DNA of 64,000 nucleotides from Omphiscola glabra (GCA_964017045.1 OZ024798.1:9507793-9571792), one strand, 5' to 3'. Positions 33,376 to 44,754 are shown, counted from the stretch's first letter. Notes: a model not told the origin generated them from the sequence alone. A program made the numbers and translations.

Positions 33376-33712
33376 CTCACTTCTGGGATATTGCCTCGGG
33401 ATGGTCTTATTTGATGTACGCTATTGTTTTTTGAAAATCTCTCCTGCTGCTCCCAGCCTTCACCTAATCCCAGCATTGATTTTTCTTAATCACATTAATC
33501 TCAACCTTTCTCTTTGAGTTCAAGCAAAACTTTTCTTGAATATCACGTGTCTATCAATTGACAAATCTTTCTTGTTTCTATTATTGGTTTTATATTTAAA
33601 TAAACTATCAAATAAACTTCACCACTTCCCACATACCCCCCACCCTTCAGAAAAAAATATACAGTTTTAAAATATAATATTATTTCTCGACAATAGTGTG
33701 ACATATTGATTT

Positions 33713-33752
33713 GTAAGACAAACTCACTCAATGACCAGTTTCTATGTGACTT
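33713..33752. repeat. single unit of the 26.2-kb 72-bp array
   Basis: 'gacaaactcactcaatgacc' + 'agtttct' matches the unit expanded at 26,160-26,490. 33,830-33,845 is a T-rich run. Confidence 0.6.
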
Positions 33753-34099
33753 TTAGAGTATTGACAACATCAGAACAAACTGTAGCATTAATGTGGTCGC
33801 CATGGTGACATTTGTGAAAATAGTAACATTTTTTTTTTTTTTTTGTTTCAACATGGCGTGATTGATTCTACACATGTCTTCTTAATGTTTCTCTTTAAAC
33901 AGACAGAATTATTCAATTACAGAAACATACACATAGTATGAAAAACATAATATTAATTGTTATCTGTACTTGGTTGTTGTCAGTGCTTCGATAGTGCAAG
34001 TACATATATGTTAAAAGTGCTTGCCGTATGTCACTGCTTATACAGGGAAAGTACTTTAATGTTATTAGTACTTGGTTGGTGTAAGTGCTTGAATAGTAT

Positions 34100-34510
34100 C
34101 AGTAGTTCGAGGATACATATAGTGACCCTATGGATATCTTTAGTTATATTAACTATCAAAGAAGTGTTGATACATATAGTGACCCTATGGATGTACTTAG
34201 TAATATTTACGTACATTCCATGTTTGAAGGGATCCTATATATAGAGAGCTATATTGACCAACATTCCATGTTTGAAGTGATCCTATGTATAGAGAGCTAT
34301 ATTTACGTACATTGCATGTTTGAAGTGATCCTATATATATATAGAGTTATATTGACCAACATTCCAGGTTTGAAGTGATCCTATATATAGAGAGCTATAT
34401 TGACCAACATTCCAGGTTTAAAGTGATCCTATATATATATAGAGTTCTATTGACCAACATTCCAGGTTTAAAGTGACCCTATATATATAGAGTTCTATTG
34501 ACCTACATTG
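34100..34510. repeat. tandem repeats: ~63-bp pair then ~48-bp array, 6-7 copies
   Basis: 'gatacatatagtgaccctat' + 'ggat' occurs twice (34,112 and 34,170). From 34,208 a ~48-bp unit ('acattccatgtttgaag' + 'tgatcctatatatagagagc' + 'tatattg') repeats 6-7 times with indels in the TA tract. Confidence 0.85.
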
Positions 34511-34568
34511 ATAGTTGCATTCGTGAATGGGGAGATTTGTTGTAATAAATATTCTCGAGTCACCAAAC

Positions 34569-34606
34569 CATGGCGGACACAATGGCGGACACAATGGCGG
34601 ACACAA
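34569..34606. repeat. 12-bp repeat, 3 copies
   Basis: 'atggcggacaca' three times in a row. From 34,610 to 35,560 I see no supported feature: AT-rich, with short incidental frames only. Confidence 0.9.
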
Positions 34607-35562
34607 TGCGTTAACTCATCATGTGCTAAACGAATGTGATAAAACATTATTTCATATCACGCAATTTGATATCATCCCAAAATAAGGACAACGGCCACAC
34701 CAGGTATGTTACAACACGATCTTGTCCGGTCTGGAAACTATGTTAATATTCTAGCGTGACACTCCTTTTAAAATTATATTACTCTTCTAATGTCATGTTC
34801 ATTGAAACTATATTAACATTCTAACATTACACTGCTTTTATACGATATTAATATTCTAATATCACACTGCCTTTTATACCGTGGATTTATTACACGATAT
34901 TAAAATGTTGACTATTTCTGTAAAAGAAACGAAAATATTACACAGCAATCAAATCTTCGGCATTATTAAGATAATTTTTCAGAGCAGGTATGGGAATATT
35001 TATTTCTTCGATATAATCTCACAATTAAACTCTGCATATTTCAAAAGTATATATATAGCTTTTAAAATTATGAAGCCGTTATAATTTATTTGAAAGCGTG
35101 TTGAAGTCGAATCAGTGATTTGGTTTAGTAAGGATGAAATTGACATTTTATTTTGTTGTATGATAGTTCAGTGAGGGCGAATATACAATCTCGATATGAG
35201 GATGTGTATAAAGATAATATTTTTATACTGTCAGCATTAAAACATCAGTATATACATTACAATGCTCATTCACTTGAATTACGCAACCATTAAATAATCA
35301 TAAAATACATTATAAAACTCCATTACTGGATTGTTGAACCTTTAAGTCAACATTAACTACATCACCAAGATCTATCTCTGGAATTATTCAACCAAACTCA
35401 TGTGATATTTTATACCATAAACGTTTTATTTAATCACTCAGACATCAACATAAAATATTGCGTTTATTTTCAAGTAGATTTTTACAAATGTGTTTATATA
35501 CGCATGTATGACGTCATAAGCTGTTTCAATTTAAATTCAGCTATGTGTGCCTCCTCTTCTAA

Positions 35563-35766
35563 CGACATTTGCATTACTTACACTGTCGTTGTACGACATT
35601 TGCATTACTTACACTGTCGTTGTACGGCATTTGCATTAATTACACTGTCGTTGTACGACAATTGTATTACTTACACTGTCGTTGTACGACATTTGCATTA
35701 CTTACACTGTCGTTGTATGACATTTGCATTACTTACACTGTCGTTGTACCACATTTGTATTACTTA
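35563..35766. repeat. 31-bp minisatellite, about 6.5 copies
   Basis: The unit is 'acgacatttgcattacttac' + 'actgtcgttgt' (31 bp). It abuts the 18-bp array of the inverted repeat. Confidence 0.95.
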
Positions 35767-36770
35767 CACTCAATCCACACCAAACACTCAATCCACACCA
35801 AACACTCAATCCACACAAAAAGCTCAATACACACCAAACACTCAATCACACCAAACAATCAATGACACCAAACTTTCAAACCACACCAAACACTCAATCC
35901 ACACCAACACTCAATCCACACCAAACACTCAATCCACACCACTCAATCCACACCAAACACTCAATCCACACCAACACTCAATCCACAACAAACACTCAAT
36001 CCACACCAAACACTCAATACACACCAAACACTCAATCACACCAAACAATCAATCACACCAAACACTCAATCACACCAAACAATCAATCATACCAAACAAT
36101 CAATCACACCAAACCATCAATCCACATCAAACACTTAATCACACCAAACACTCAATCACACCAAACACTCAATCACACCAAACACTCAATACACACCAAA
36201 CACTCAATCACACCAAACAAACAATCCACACCAAACACTCAATCCACACAAAACACTCAATCACACCAAACCATCAATCCACACCAAACACTCAATCACA
36301 CCAACACCCAATCCACACCAAACCCTCAATACACACCAAACACTCAATACACACCAAACACTCAATACACACCAAGCACTCAATACACACCAAACACTCA
36401 ATACACACCAACACTCAATCCACACCAAACACTCAATACACACCAAACACTTAATACACACCAAACACTCAATACACACAAACACTCAATACACACCAAG
36501 CACTCAATACACACCAAACACTCAATACACACCAACACTCAATACACACCAAACACTCAATACACACCAAACACTCAATACACACCAAACACTCAATACA
36601 CACAAACACTCAATACACACCAAGCACTCAATACACACCAAACACTCAATACACACCAACACTCTATCCACACCAAACACTCAATCCACACCAAACACTC
36701 AATCCACACCAAACACTCAATCCACACCAAACACTCAATCCACACAAAACCCTTAATCCACACCAAACGG
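35766..36770. repeat. ~18-bp minisatellite, more than 50 copies (left arm of inverted repeat)
   Basis: The unit is 'caccaaacactcaatcca' (18 bp) with 14-, 16-, 17- and 19-bp variants. Long Thr/Pro/His/Gln/Asn frames in this region are by-products of the repeat. The array at 40,374-41,075 is its reverse complement, 'tttggtgtggattgagtg'. Confidence 0.96.
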
Positions 36771-37735
36771 TCGGAGTCTGAAACAGACCCAACGCAACGA
36801 CAGTTCTCAAGCCTTGAGCAACAAGTGTCTCCCATACTACTAAATTCACAACGACCATCTAAACTAAACAAGCAGTCGTCTCCAATTACTTCCACTTTTT
36901 TAACATTAGATAGTTCTAACGAAATGATGTATAAGAGACAATCGAACAATAATTAATTAGACTATTAAAAATCAGTATTTGAAAAGAACGTTTTTAATCA
37001 TATTTTTATATTTTTATTATTATTATTATATGCACAACAATAAGTACGTAAACGTTTAACAGTTTTTTTTCTTTTTTCAAGGGAGACCATTTATTATGTT
37101 TTAGTGAAATGTTGCATGTTGAAATATAATAAGACTTTTCTGGCTATAATAAATATATTTTTGTATTTAAATGTTTTTTTAAAAATCATTATAGCAGCAA
37201 CTTTGCTCATTAAGACAATTTTTAAGCTTATTCAAAATAAGTTTTATGACTTATGAAATGCCAAGAAAACGTTAAAGTTAATTATTTAACAGAAATAAAT
37301 TTAGAGTAAAATATCCTGTACCAATTCTGTGTTTAGAACAATAAATTCCTAATGGATTACTTCTATTAAAGGAAAACCACTTGTTGATCCTTACCCTCAA
37401 GGATGCATTGCAAATGAAAAGCCACTTGCTCTTATTGTCCTTATAGTCATCATATATATTAGTCATCTTGTTTATTATAAAACCGCGCATCCAACCTGCT
37501 CATGTCCATCACCCACAGATCCTCGACTCGATCGTGCATTTCTATTTCGATCCCCGTGCTGAATTCCAATGTAGCTACCCCTTCCACACCTGCCCATCCC
37601 CTACAAAAAATTCATAATATGTAGGTCACCAATGTCCTGTCATTACCCAGAGTTACCTCCATCTTGAAATAAAATGTTGAAACACTTCCTGATGTCTAAC
37701 TTGTCTTAATCCTTTTACACTCATCCATTACTGGA
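36770..37735 (-). repeat. left arm of a ~2-kb inverted repeat (core-family copy, reverse)
   Basis: Reverse complement of 39,392-40,373 by eye at roughly 95% identity over long stretches: 'caagccttgagcaacaagtg' here versus 'cacttgttgctcaaggcttg' there, 'caagggagaccatttattat', 'ccttaccctcaaggatgcat' and 'tccatcttgaaataaaatg'. It carries the core landmarks in reverse orientation. Frames in it (e.g. minus 36,593-36,949) match a plus frame at 40,257, as expected for inverted copies, but show no known domain. Confidence 0.9.
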
Positions 37736-37838
37736 AATACACTTTTTCACGTGATTATTTAAATTACTTCTTTATAACATACATTTTACAAAACAATATT
37801 TATATAATAAAGTGTATGAGCTTATTTATAATGTAATA

Positions 37839-38586
37839 CAGTGGAACCCCGCTATAAAGCGCCCCGCTATAACGCGAATTCGGATATAACGCGGTCGTAG
37901 CATGGCTCCTGGTTTTTTGTATATTCATTCGCATGGAGAAAAACAATTTGTAAAGCCGCGCATTAACGCGACCCTGCTTTTAACGCGATCCGATTTTATG
38001 GACCCCGATCATCGCAGATTAAAAGGGGTTCAACTGTACATAGATTTTATGGACCCCGATCATCGCGTTATAGCGGGGTTTTACTGTAAATAGATTTTAT
38101 GGACCCCAATCATCGCGTTATAGCGGGGTTCTACTGTACATAGATTTTATGGACCCCGATCATCGCGTTATAGCGGGGTTCAACTGTACATAGATTTTAT
38201 GGACACCGATCATCGCGTTATAGCGGGGTTTTACTGTAAATAGATTTTATGGACCCCGATCATCGCGTTATAGCGGGGTTCTACTGTACATAGATTTTAT
38301 GGACCCCGATCATCGCGTTATAGCGGGGTTCAACTGTACATATATTTTATGGACCCCGATCATCGCGTTATAGCGGGGTTCTACTGTACATAGATTTTAT
38401 GGACCCTGATCATCGCGTTATAGCGGGGTTCAACTGTACATAGATTTTATGGACCCCGATCATCGTGTTATAGCGGGGTTCAACTGTACATATATTTTAT
38501 GGACCCCGATCATCGCGTTATAGCGGGGTTTAACTGTACATTGATTTTATGGACCCCGATCATCGCGTTATAGCGGGGTTCAACTG
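37839..38586. mobile_element. pogo/Tigger-type MITE with tandemly amplified right end
   Basis: The left end is TA + CAGTGGAACCCCGCTATAA (TA at 37,837-37,838). The right end is TTATAGCGGGGTTCAACTG + TA (TA at 38,587-38,588). A TA duplication and CAGTxGAACCCC...TATAA termini are typical of pogo-type Tc1/mariner relatives. The right terminal repeat plus ~30 bp of interior ('tagattttatggaccccgat' + 'catcgcg') is repeated about 11 times with an exact 50-bp period from ~38,040. No transposase frame is present. Confidence 0.8.
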
Positions 38587-38590
38587 TACA
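38036..38590. repeat. 50-bp minisatellite made of a transposon terminal repeat, ~11 copies
   Basis: The unit is 'catagattttatggacccc' + 'gatcatcgcgttatagcg' + 'gggttctactgta' (50 bp). Each unit carries a copy of the MITE right terminus (rc CAGTAGAACCCCGCTATAA). Variants at one position (ttctac, ttcaac, ttttac) run in short alternating blocks. Confidence 0.95.
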
Positions 38591-38792
38591 TTGTAAAATA
38601 GTTTATTAAAATCAACAAAAATACCATTTTAAATATAATAGTGTGTAACTAGGCTCTAAATGCCTTTAGTATTTTCTTACTACTGAAGTATGCATTTCTT
38701 TCTTTTATTTCTGTTAGTAATGCATTTCTTTAGTTTAATAAAGAACACAGGCATTTGAATTGTTTTACCTTTTTTTTCAAAAATGTGGTTTC

Positions 38793-38930
38793 TAAATGTT
38801 GTATCTATCGATCTGTTAGTAACATAGTGTTGAAGATGTCACTTGTATCTATCGATCTGTTAATAACCTGGTGTTGAAGATGTCGATTGTATCTATCGAT
38901 CTGTTAGTAACATGGTGTTAAAGTTTTTTT
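38793..38930. repeat. ~44-bp minisatellite, 3 copies
   Basis: The unit is 'tgtatctatcgatctgttag' + 'taacatagtgttgaagatgt' + 'c'. Confidence 0.88.
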
Positions 38931-39391
38931 TACAGTCATATGTGTTAAAAGGCGTGAGACGCCTATGAACTAAATATATTAGAGTAGTTACATTAATGTT
39001 ACTAAAAAAATGTGGGACCCAAAGAAAATTAATGTTTCATTTCTTACAGTCGTATGACTAAAACGGTGTGGGCCACCCATGAAATCAAAATTGTGTTCAA
39101 ATCACAAAGTCATGCAGGCTGAGTTATTGCTATATTTATTTGTATTGTCAAAGTCACGATCAATGCAAACGTATAACAGTAATACAAACCAGCTGTGAGA
39201 ACACATATATTTCTTTGATGAATGTTCTGTGTCAAAGCAATTATTGTGTTTGATTAAAAGTATTTGCATCAATGTAAACGTATACACGTGACTAACATTA
39301 AATTAATAAAGTCATGTAATATCAGTGTTTGTTTTATTTACCTCACGGTCATTACGGTTCACTGGTGACTTTCCGATCATGATTCCTTTTA
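38930..39391 (+). repeat. core-family 5' segment
   Basis: 'gtgtgggccacccatgaaat', 'cacaaagtcatgcaggctga', 'catcaatgtaaacgtataca' and 'ggttcactggtgact' resemble 42,785-43,020 and 3,950-4,070. It leads into the right arm of the inverted repeat. Confidence 0.6.
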
Positions 39392-40373
39392 CTTTTCCCA
39401 GTGATGGATGAGTGTAAAAGGATTAAGACAAGTTAGACATCAGGAAGTGTTTCAACATTTTATTTCAAGATGGAGGTAACTCTGGGTAATGACAGGACAT
39501 TGGTGACCTACATATTATGATTTATTTTTTTTTGTCGGGGATGGGTAGGTGTGGAAGAGGTAGCTACATTGGCATTCAGCACGGGGGTCAAAATAGAAAT
39601 GCGCGATCGAGTCGAGGATCTGTGAGTGGTGGACATGAGCAGGTTGGATGCGCAGTTTTATAATAAACAAGATGACTAATTTAAATGATGACTATTGGGA
39701 CAATTAGAGCAGGTGGCTTTTCATTTGCAATGCATCCTTGAGGGTAAGGATCGACGACAAGTGGTTTTCCTTTAATAGGAGTAATCTACTAGGACTTTTT
39801 TTACACTGATAAAATAATTGGTTAAGCATGTTTAACTCAATATTTATGTATGTCAAATAATTAACTTTAACGTTTTCTTGGCATATCATAAGTTGTAAAA
39901 CTTATTTTGAAAAAGCTTAAAAATTGTCTTCATGAGCAAAGTTGCTGCTAAAATAATCTTTAAAAAAACATTTAAATACAAAAATATATTTATTATAGCC
40001 AGAAAAGTCTTATTATATTTCAACATACAACATTTCACTAAAAAATAATAAATGGTCTCCCTTGAAAAAGAAAAAAAAAACTGTTAAACATTTACGTACT
40101 TATTGTTGTGCATATAAAAATAATAAAAATATAAAAACTATGATTAAAAACGTTCTTTTCAAATACTGTTATTTAATAGTCTAATCAATTATTGTTTGAG
40201 TGTCTCCTTATACATCATTTCGTTAGAACTATCTAATGTTAAAAAAGTGGAAGTAATTGGAGAAAACTGCATGTTTAGTTAAGAGGGTCGTTGTGAATTT
40301 AGTAGTATGGGAGACACTTGTTGCTCAAGGCTTGAGAACTGTCGTTGCGTTGGGTCTGTTTCAGACTCCGACG
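39392..40373 (+). repeat. right arm of the inverted repeat (core-family copy)
   Basis: Core landmarks in forward order: 'agatggaggtaactctgggt', 'gagggtaaggatcgacgaca', 'ttggttaagcatgtttaact', 'aaatggtctcccttgaaaaa', then 'gttgctcaaggcttgagaac'. Mirror image of 36,770-37,735. Confidence 0.9.
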
Positions 40374-41075
40374 GTTTGGTGTGGATTGAGGGTTTGGTGT
40401 GGATTGAGAGTTTGGTGTGGAGTGAGTGTTTGGTGTGGATTGAGAGTTTGGTGTGGATTGAGGGTTTGGTGTGGATTGAGTGTTTGGTGTGTATTGAGGG
40501 TTTGGTGTGTATTGGGTGTTATGTGTGGATTGACGGTTTGGTGTGGATTGAGTGTTTGGTGTGGATTGAGAGTTTGGTGTGGAGTGAGTGTTTGGTGTGG
40601 ATTGAGAGTTTGGTGTGGATTGAGGGTTTGGTGTGGATTGAGTGTTTGGTGTGTATTGAGGGTTTGGTGTGTATTGGGTGTTATGTGTGGATTGACGGTT
40701 TGGTGTGGATTGAGTGTTTGGTGTGTATTGAGGGTTTGGTGTGTATTGGGTGTTATGTGTGGATTGACGGTTTGGTGTGGATTGAGTGTTTGGTGTGGAT
40801 TGAGTGTTTGGTGTGGATTGAGTGTTGGTGTGGATTGATTGTTTGGTGTGGATTGAGTGTTGGTGTGGATTGATGGTTTGGTGTCTATTGAGTGTTTGGT
40901 ATGGATTGAGGGTTTGGTGTTGATTGAGTGTTGGTGTGGATTGAGTGTTTGGTGTTGATTGAGTGTTTGGTGTGTATTGAGTGTTTGGTGTAGATTGAGT
41001 GTTTGGTGTGTATTGAGTGTTTGGTATGTATTGAATTTTTGGTGTGGATTAAGGGCGTGGTGTGGATTGATTGTT
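40374..41075. repeat. ~18-bp minisatellite, ~38 copies (right arm of inverted repeat)
   Basis: The unit is 'tttggtgtggattgagtg', reverse complement of the 35,766-36,770 array. Variants 'gggtttggtgtgtattgggt' + 'gttatgtgtggattgacg' form a longer higher-order unit repeated at about 40,480, 40,660 and 40,730. The 193- and 188-codon plus frames starting near 40,257 and 40,307 and running through this array are not genes. Confidence 0.95.
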
Positions 41076-41079
41076 TGGG

Positions 41080-41708
41080 ATTGATTATGGAGTTGGTGGA
41101 GGAGGTGGGATTTTTCCCTGAGGTGGGGTTAGTTGAGAGAAGTTTTGGTTAATTTATGACGTGTAATGAATTTGTTGGTAAGTTATTGTTATGTTATATA
41201 AATGGGAGTTTAGTGTGTGGTGAGTGGGTGTTGAGTGTCGGGAAACTAGTGTTATTTGAAAAGGAATTTTTTACCTGGGAGAAAAATATGTATCTGCTTT
41301 TTGGAAATAATAGAATCAGACTGGAAATTTATGTCTGTTTACATGAATACACAGATGTTGACATTTTTTAGCTCTAGCAGTCAAGTGTTTTTTAATGTTT
41401 TTTGTGTGGTCTATTTTTGTGCGTGTCATGTTTTGATTATTATTAAAAACGTATGTGATTGTTGTTTGGGTGATATCGTTGGAGATTAGGTAAATTTACT
41501 GTATGATGATTGGCCAAAGATGTAGTTTTCCATTTACTAAGAATGGCATTGCAATGATGTGAACTAGATTATTGTACATTTGGAACTTGCTCTCAGGTTG
41601 TATAGAGATGGGGACTGTTTAAAAATGTTTATTGACATTTTGAGATGTCATTTGTGTATGACATCACTACTGTAAGTGATGTCAACGAAAAAGAAAAAAG
41701 GGGGAGTA
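41080..41708 (+). mobile_element. 3' internal region of a Ty3/gypsy-like LTR element with polypurine tract
   Basis: Non-repetitive sequence that ends in 'gaaaaagaaaaaagggggag' + 'ta' (about 41,688-41,708), a classic polypurine tract directly 5' of an LTR. Weak short frames (71 codons at 41,156) show no env, Gag or Pol signature. The element is cut off on its left by the 18-bp array. Assignment to Ty3/gypsy is by LTR and tract style only. Confidence 0.55.
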
Positions 41709-42638
41709 TGTTGTGAACTAGATTGTTGTGAATGTTTAATAAGGGGAGCTGTTGATAGTGAGTGTTTTTGTGAGTTGTAAGTCGTGACGTCAGAGCGTGA
41801 AGTTGGTTTGTCGTGTTGAGCTTTAAAGTATGCTGAGTGTTTGTGTAGGGATATAAGAGACAGTGTGTTTTTAATGTATGCTGAGTGTTTGTGTAGGGAT
41901 ATAAGAGACAGAGTGTTTTAATGTATGCTGAGGGTTTGTGTAGGGATATAAGAGACAGAATGTTTTAATGTATGCTGAGTGTTTGTGTAGGGATATAAGA
42001 GACAGTGTGTTTTTAATGTATGCTGGGTGTTTGTGTAGGGATATAAGAGACAGTGTGTTTTTAATGTATGCTGAGTGTTTGTGTAGGGATATAAGAGGCA
42101 GTGTGTTTTTAATGTATGCTGAGTGTTTGTGTAGGGATATAAGAGACAGTGTGTTTTTAATGTATGCTGGGTGTTTGTGTAGGGATATAAGAGACAGTGT
42201 GTTTTTAATGTATGCTGGGTGTTTGTGTAGGGATATAAGAGGCAGTGTGTTTTTAATGTATGCTGAGTGTTTGTGTAGGGATATAAGAGGCAGTGTGTTT
42301 TTAGATCGAGAGGAGAGAGAGGAGCCGAGGGATCGTTTGTTGAGAGAAGCGAGATCGTCGAGAATTGTGAGAGAAGTCGACAACAGAGTTGAATCCTATT
42401 GTTATCTTCATTGAAACTTGTGAATTGACATTTGCTGTGATGGGATCCTGTAAATAAAGAACTGTTAGTGTTATATTCACTGGACGCTGTTGTTTACTCT
42501 TAACTGTGGACCAAGTGTGACAGGCAAGTTAAGAATACTTCAGTGCACAGTTGTCACCCTAGGACTAGACAACGTAGTGCTCATCAAACGACGAAGCAGT
42601 AAATGCTTCTACAGGTGAAGTATGTTACATTCGTAACA
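41709..42638 (+). mobile_element. LTR (3' LTR of a truncated gypsy-like element)
   Basis: Begins TGTTGTGAACTAG immediately after the polypurine tract and probably ends ...GTAACA at 42,638 (or ...GTTACA at 42,629). It contains a tandem 48-bp block with TATAAGAGA words (U3), a following purine-rich leader (from 42,306) and an AATAAA signal in 'ctgtaaataaagaactg' (~42,455). No second LTR is seen in the window. The 3' boundary is uncertain because no partner LTR is available. Confidence 0.6.
41826..42305 (+). repeat. 48-bp tandem repeat inside the LTR U3, about 10 copies
   Basis: The unit is 'gtatgctgagtgtttgtgta' + 'gggatataagagacagtgtg' + 'tttttaat' (48 bp). Each unit contains GGGATATAAGAGAC, a TATA-box-like word. 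Two early copies lack a few T bases; the others are nearly identical, with only a/g changes (gagac/gaggc, gctgag/gctggg). Confidence 0.95.
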
Positions 42639-42639
42639 T

Positions 42640-43900
42640 TAGGAAGACTAACAAAGGAAAGAAGTAACAAATCAGTAAATTACTTCGTCAGATCATGAAG
42701 AATTTAAAAAAAAAACTATATGTAATTATTAAATATAAGTAAGTATATCAAAGCTGTTTTTAACTGTAATTTAATTCATAAGTGTGGACCGCCCATGAAA
42801 CCAAAGTATTAGAGTTGTTACAGTCATATGAGTACAAAACTTAAGCCGCCCATGAACTCAATGTTATTTTCAAACACAAAGACATGCATGCAGAGTTATT
42901 GCTCATTTCCTTCCAAGTGTTGGTTAAATGTACACGGTTTTATTTAAATTGGAGACTATGAAATGCGTCAATTATGATATGCAATATAAGGGTCAGTCAA
43001 GGTCACATGGGCATCACTGGTAATCTGCTGAATATGACACAGTTTGGTGTCATAAGGGTTTGTTAATGTAAAAAAGATGGTCGGCGATCTTGGGGATGAG
43101 TATGTTTGTGCGATTGAGTTGCTAGATTCAACCAGAAACAAGATGATATTGGAACCTAATGACGATCTAGCTTGTTCATTGCTTTGTATCCTTAACTACA
43201 ACGATCAAATTTGAATAAAGTACCTCTCATTATGGTAGGTATTCTCAAGGGAAGCGTATATTTTGGTAAAGCTTTTTAAACACAATATAAATCTAATTGA
43301 CATAATAAGAAAAAGTGTTACCTAAAAGTACATAAAATAAAAAAAAAATGATCCATAATTTTGAAGAATGGAAAAAATGTCGAGTAAAATTCTGCTAGAA
43401 ATAGTCTTTGTAAATTTTTTAAATACAAAATAAATTAATATATATGACACATCCTCAGTTATATCCAGAATTTTATAACAAAATTTAAATAAAATTGTCT
43501 CCCTTAAACAAATTATTACAAAAAAATAAAAAATTATATAATATTAACATTTATTTTTTCAAATTAGTATTTTTGAAATATAAATTAATAAGAACCTTTA
43601 TAACAAAATGAATGACATTTCATAATTTAAAATACTTTAATTTAATTGTCTACTCAATGTATTTTTATTCATACACATTCATTTAAAATGTGCTAATAAA
43701 AAAAAAAGCGATTGCAGGTCTTTTTTTTTTTATTATATGGAATAAATAAGTAATGTTGACCTGGTAACAATTTCAATCTTAGCAAGGAATTCATTTTTAT
43801 ATAGTTTCATATATGTATAATGAAATCATCCTTAAACGAAAGCTTTTATTTCTTTACCCCATGTGACGTAATTTGTTTACCCCAAATCAACAATTCCAGG
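42640..43900 (+). repeat. core-family copy
   Basis: 'gtggaccgcccatgaaacc' (42,783), 'acaaagacatgcatgcagag' (42,877), 'gcatcactggtaatctgctg' (43,010), 'atccttaactacaacgatc' (43,188) and 'aattgtctcccttaaacaaa' (43,493). Closest in its first part to 4,675-5,250. Confidence 0.65.
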
Positions 43901-44097
43901 GTTATACTGAGCATTAGAAACATTTCTAAATTCAGCTATGTTAAACTTATTTAAACATGAAATATAAATATAATTAAATGAAAAGTAAATTATTATCACT
44001 TTTTTGATTACATTTGCTATTGCTCCCATTAAAGTCAAATAAATAACACAAATATAGTTTTTATAATGATGCGTTTTATTCAGTTTAAGGGAACTGT

Positions 44098-44690
44098 GCT
44101 GCGTACGCGGCAGCATCCCCGAGGAGACTTGGGGGCGTCAAAATGGGGTTTGCCTCTTCGTGGCGTGGCAGACTAGTAGGGGGGACTTGTCCACCCGAAG
44201 CTAAAAACCCCGGCCAAACGCATGACTCCTAAAGCAACGGAAGCTGCAACTAACATGATTACTAGTTGCTGTTAATGGATATGAGGCTTGGGTGGCGACC
44301 AAAACCCATGCCGATGATTTTAGCTACGCGGCCGTGAGAAAGCCGCTCCTAGGCAACCATTTTGCCCCGCCACTACTAACGTCCCGACCGAAAGACTCCT
44401 TGGGCGGTGGGGGTGGTAACGCAACACTTACCCCCCGGAGTGGAAGCAAAGCCGTCCTAACCCACGGAGAGTGGACTGCGGACGCTTTAAACGCAACGTT
44501 AACAGTCGTCCGGGCTCCCCCTAGGCATGGGGGGAGTTCCCGGCGTCCTTCCGCACGGGCTGGCGTCGGGAAAACCTTCAGTGCGCTGGATTGTGTGATG
44601 AGGGGGGCGCCGGGGGGCATTAAGAGCTCGCGCTCGATGGCCCACCGACGCCATCTCCAATGCGACATTTTCAGTAAGTAGTCAGAAACT
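44098..44690 (+). mobile_element. GC-rich element, copy 2 of 2, unclassified
   Basis: Homologous to 21,225-21,610 over about 370 bp and extending ~220 bp further. The shared open frame starts at 44,292 (MATKTHADDFSYAAVRKPLL) and runs 129 codons with an Arg/Gly/Ala-rich tail and no recognised domain. The overlapping minus frame 44,324-44,668 is the GC-rich shadow. Strong GC contrast with the AT-rich surroundings suggests a separate mobile element, perhaps a retrotransposon 5' end. Confidence 0.5.
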
Positions 44691-44754
44691 TAGGACTACA
44701 TTAAACAATTAAACAAACCAGAGTTTCGTCTAAATCCTTTATACAAGTAATATC

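Noticed and set aside
35563..36770. Direct-repeat arrays resembling a CRISPR locus
   Set aside because: Repeats are head-to-tail without unique spacers, the context is a eukaryotic genome, and no cas genes are present. The same applies to the other arrays.
35402..36956. 350- and 410-codon Thr/His/Gln/Pro-rich frames
   Set aside because: They are translations of the 18-bp array. Frame shifts caused by 14-19 bp variants and the reverse-complement array at 40.4-41.1 kb make a protein implausible.
37902..38093. 63-codon frame in the MITE
   Set aside because: Covers the MITE left end and first array unit. No transposase motif and too short.
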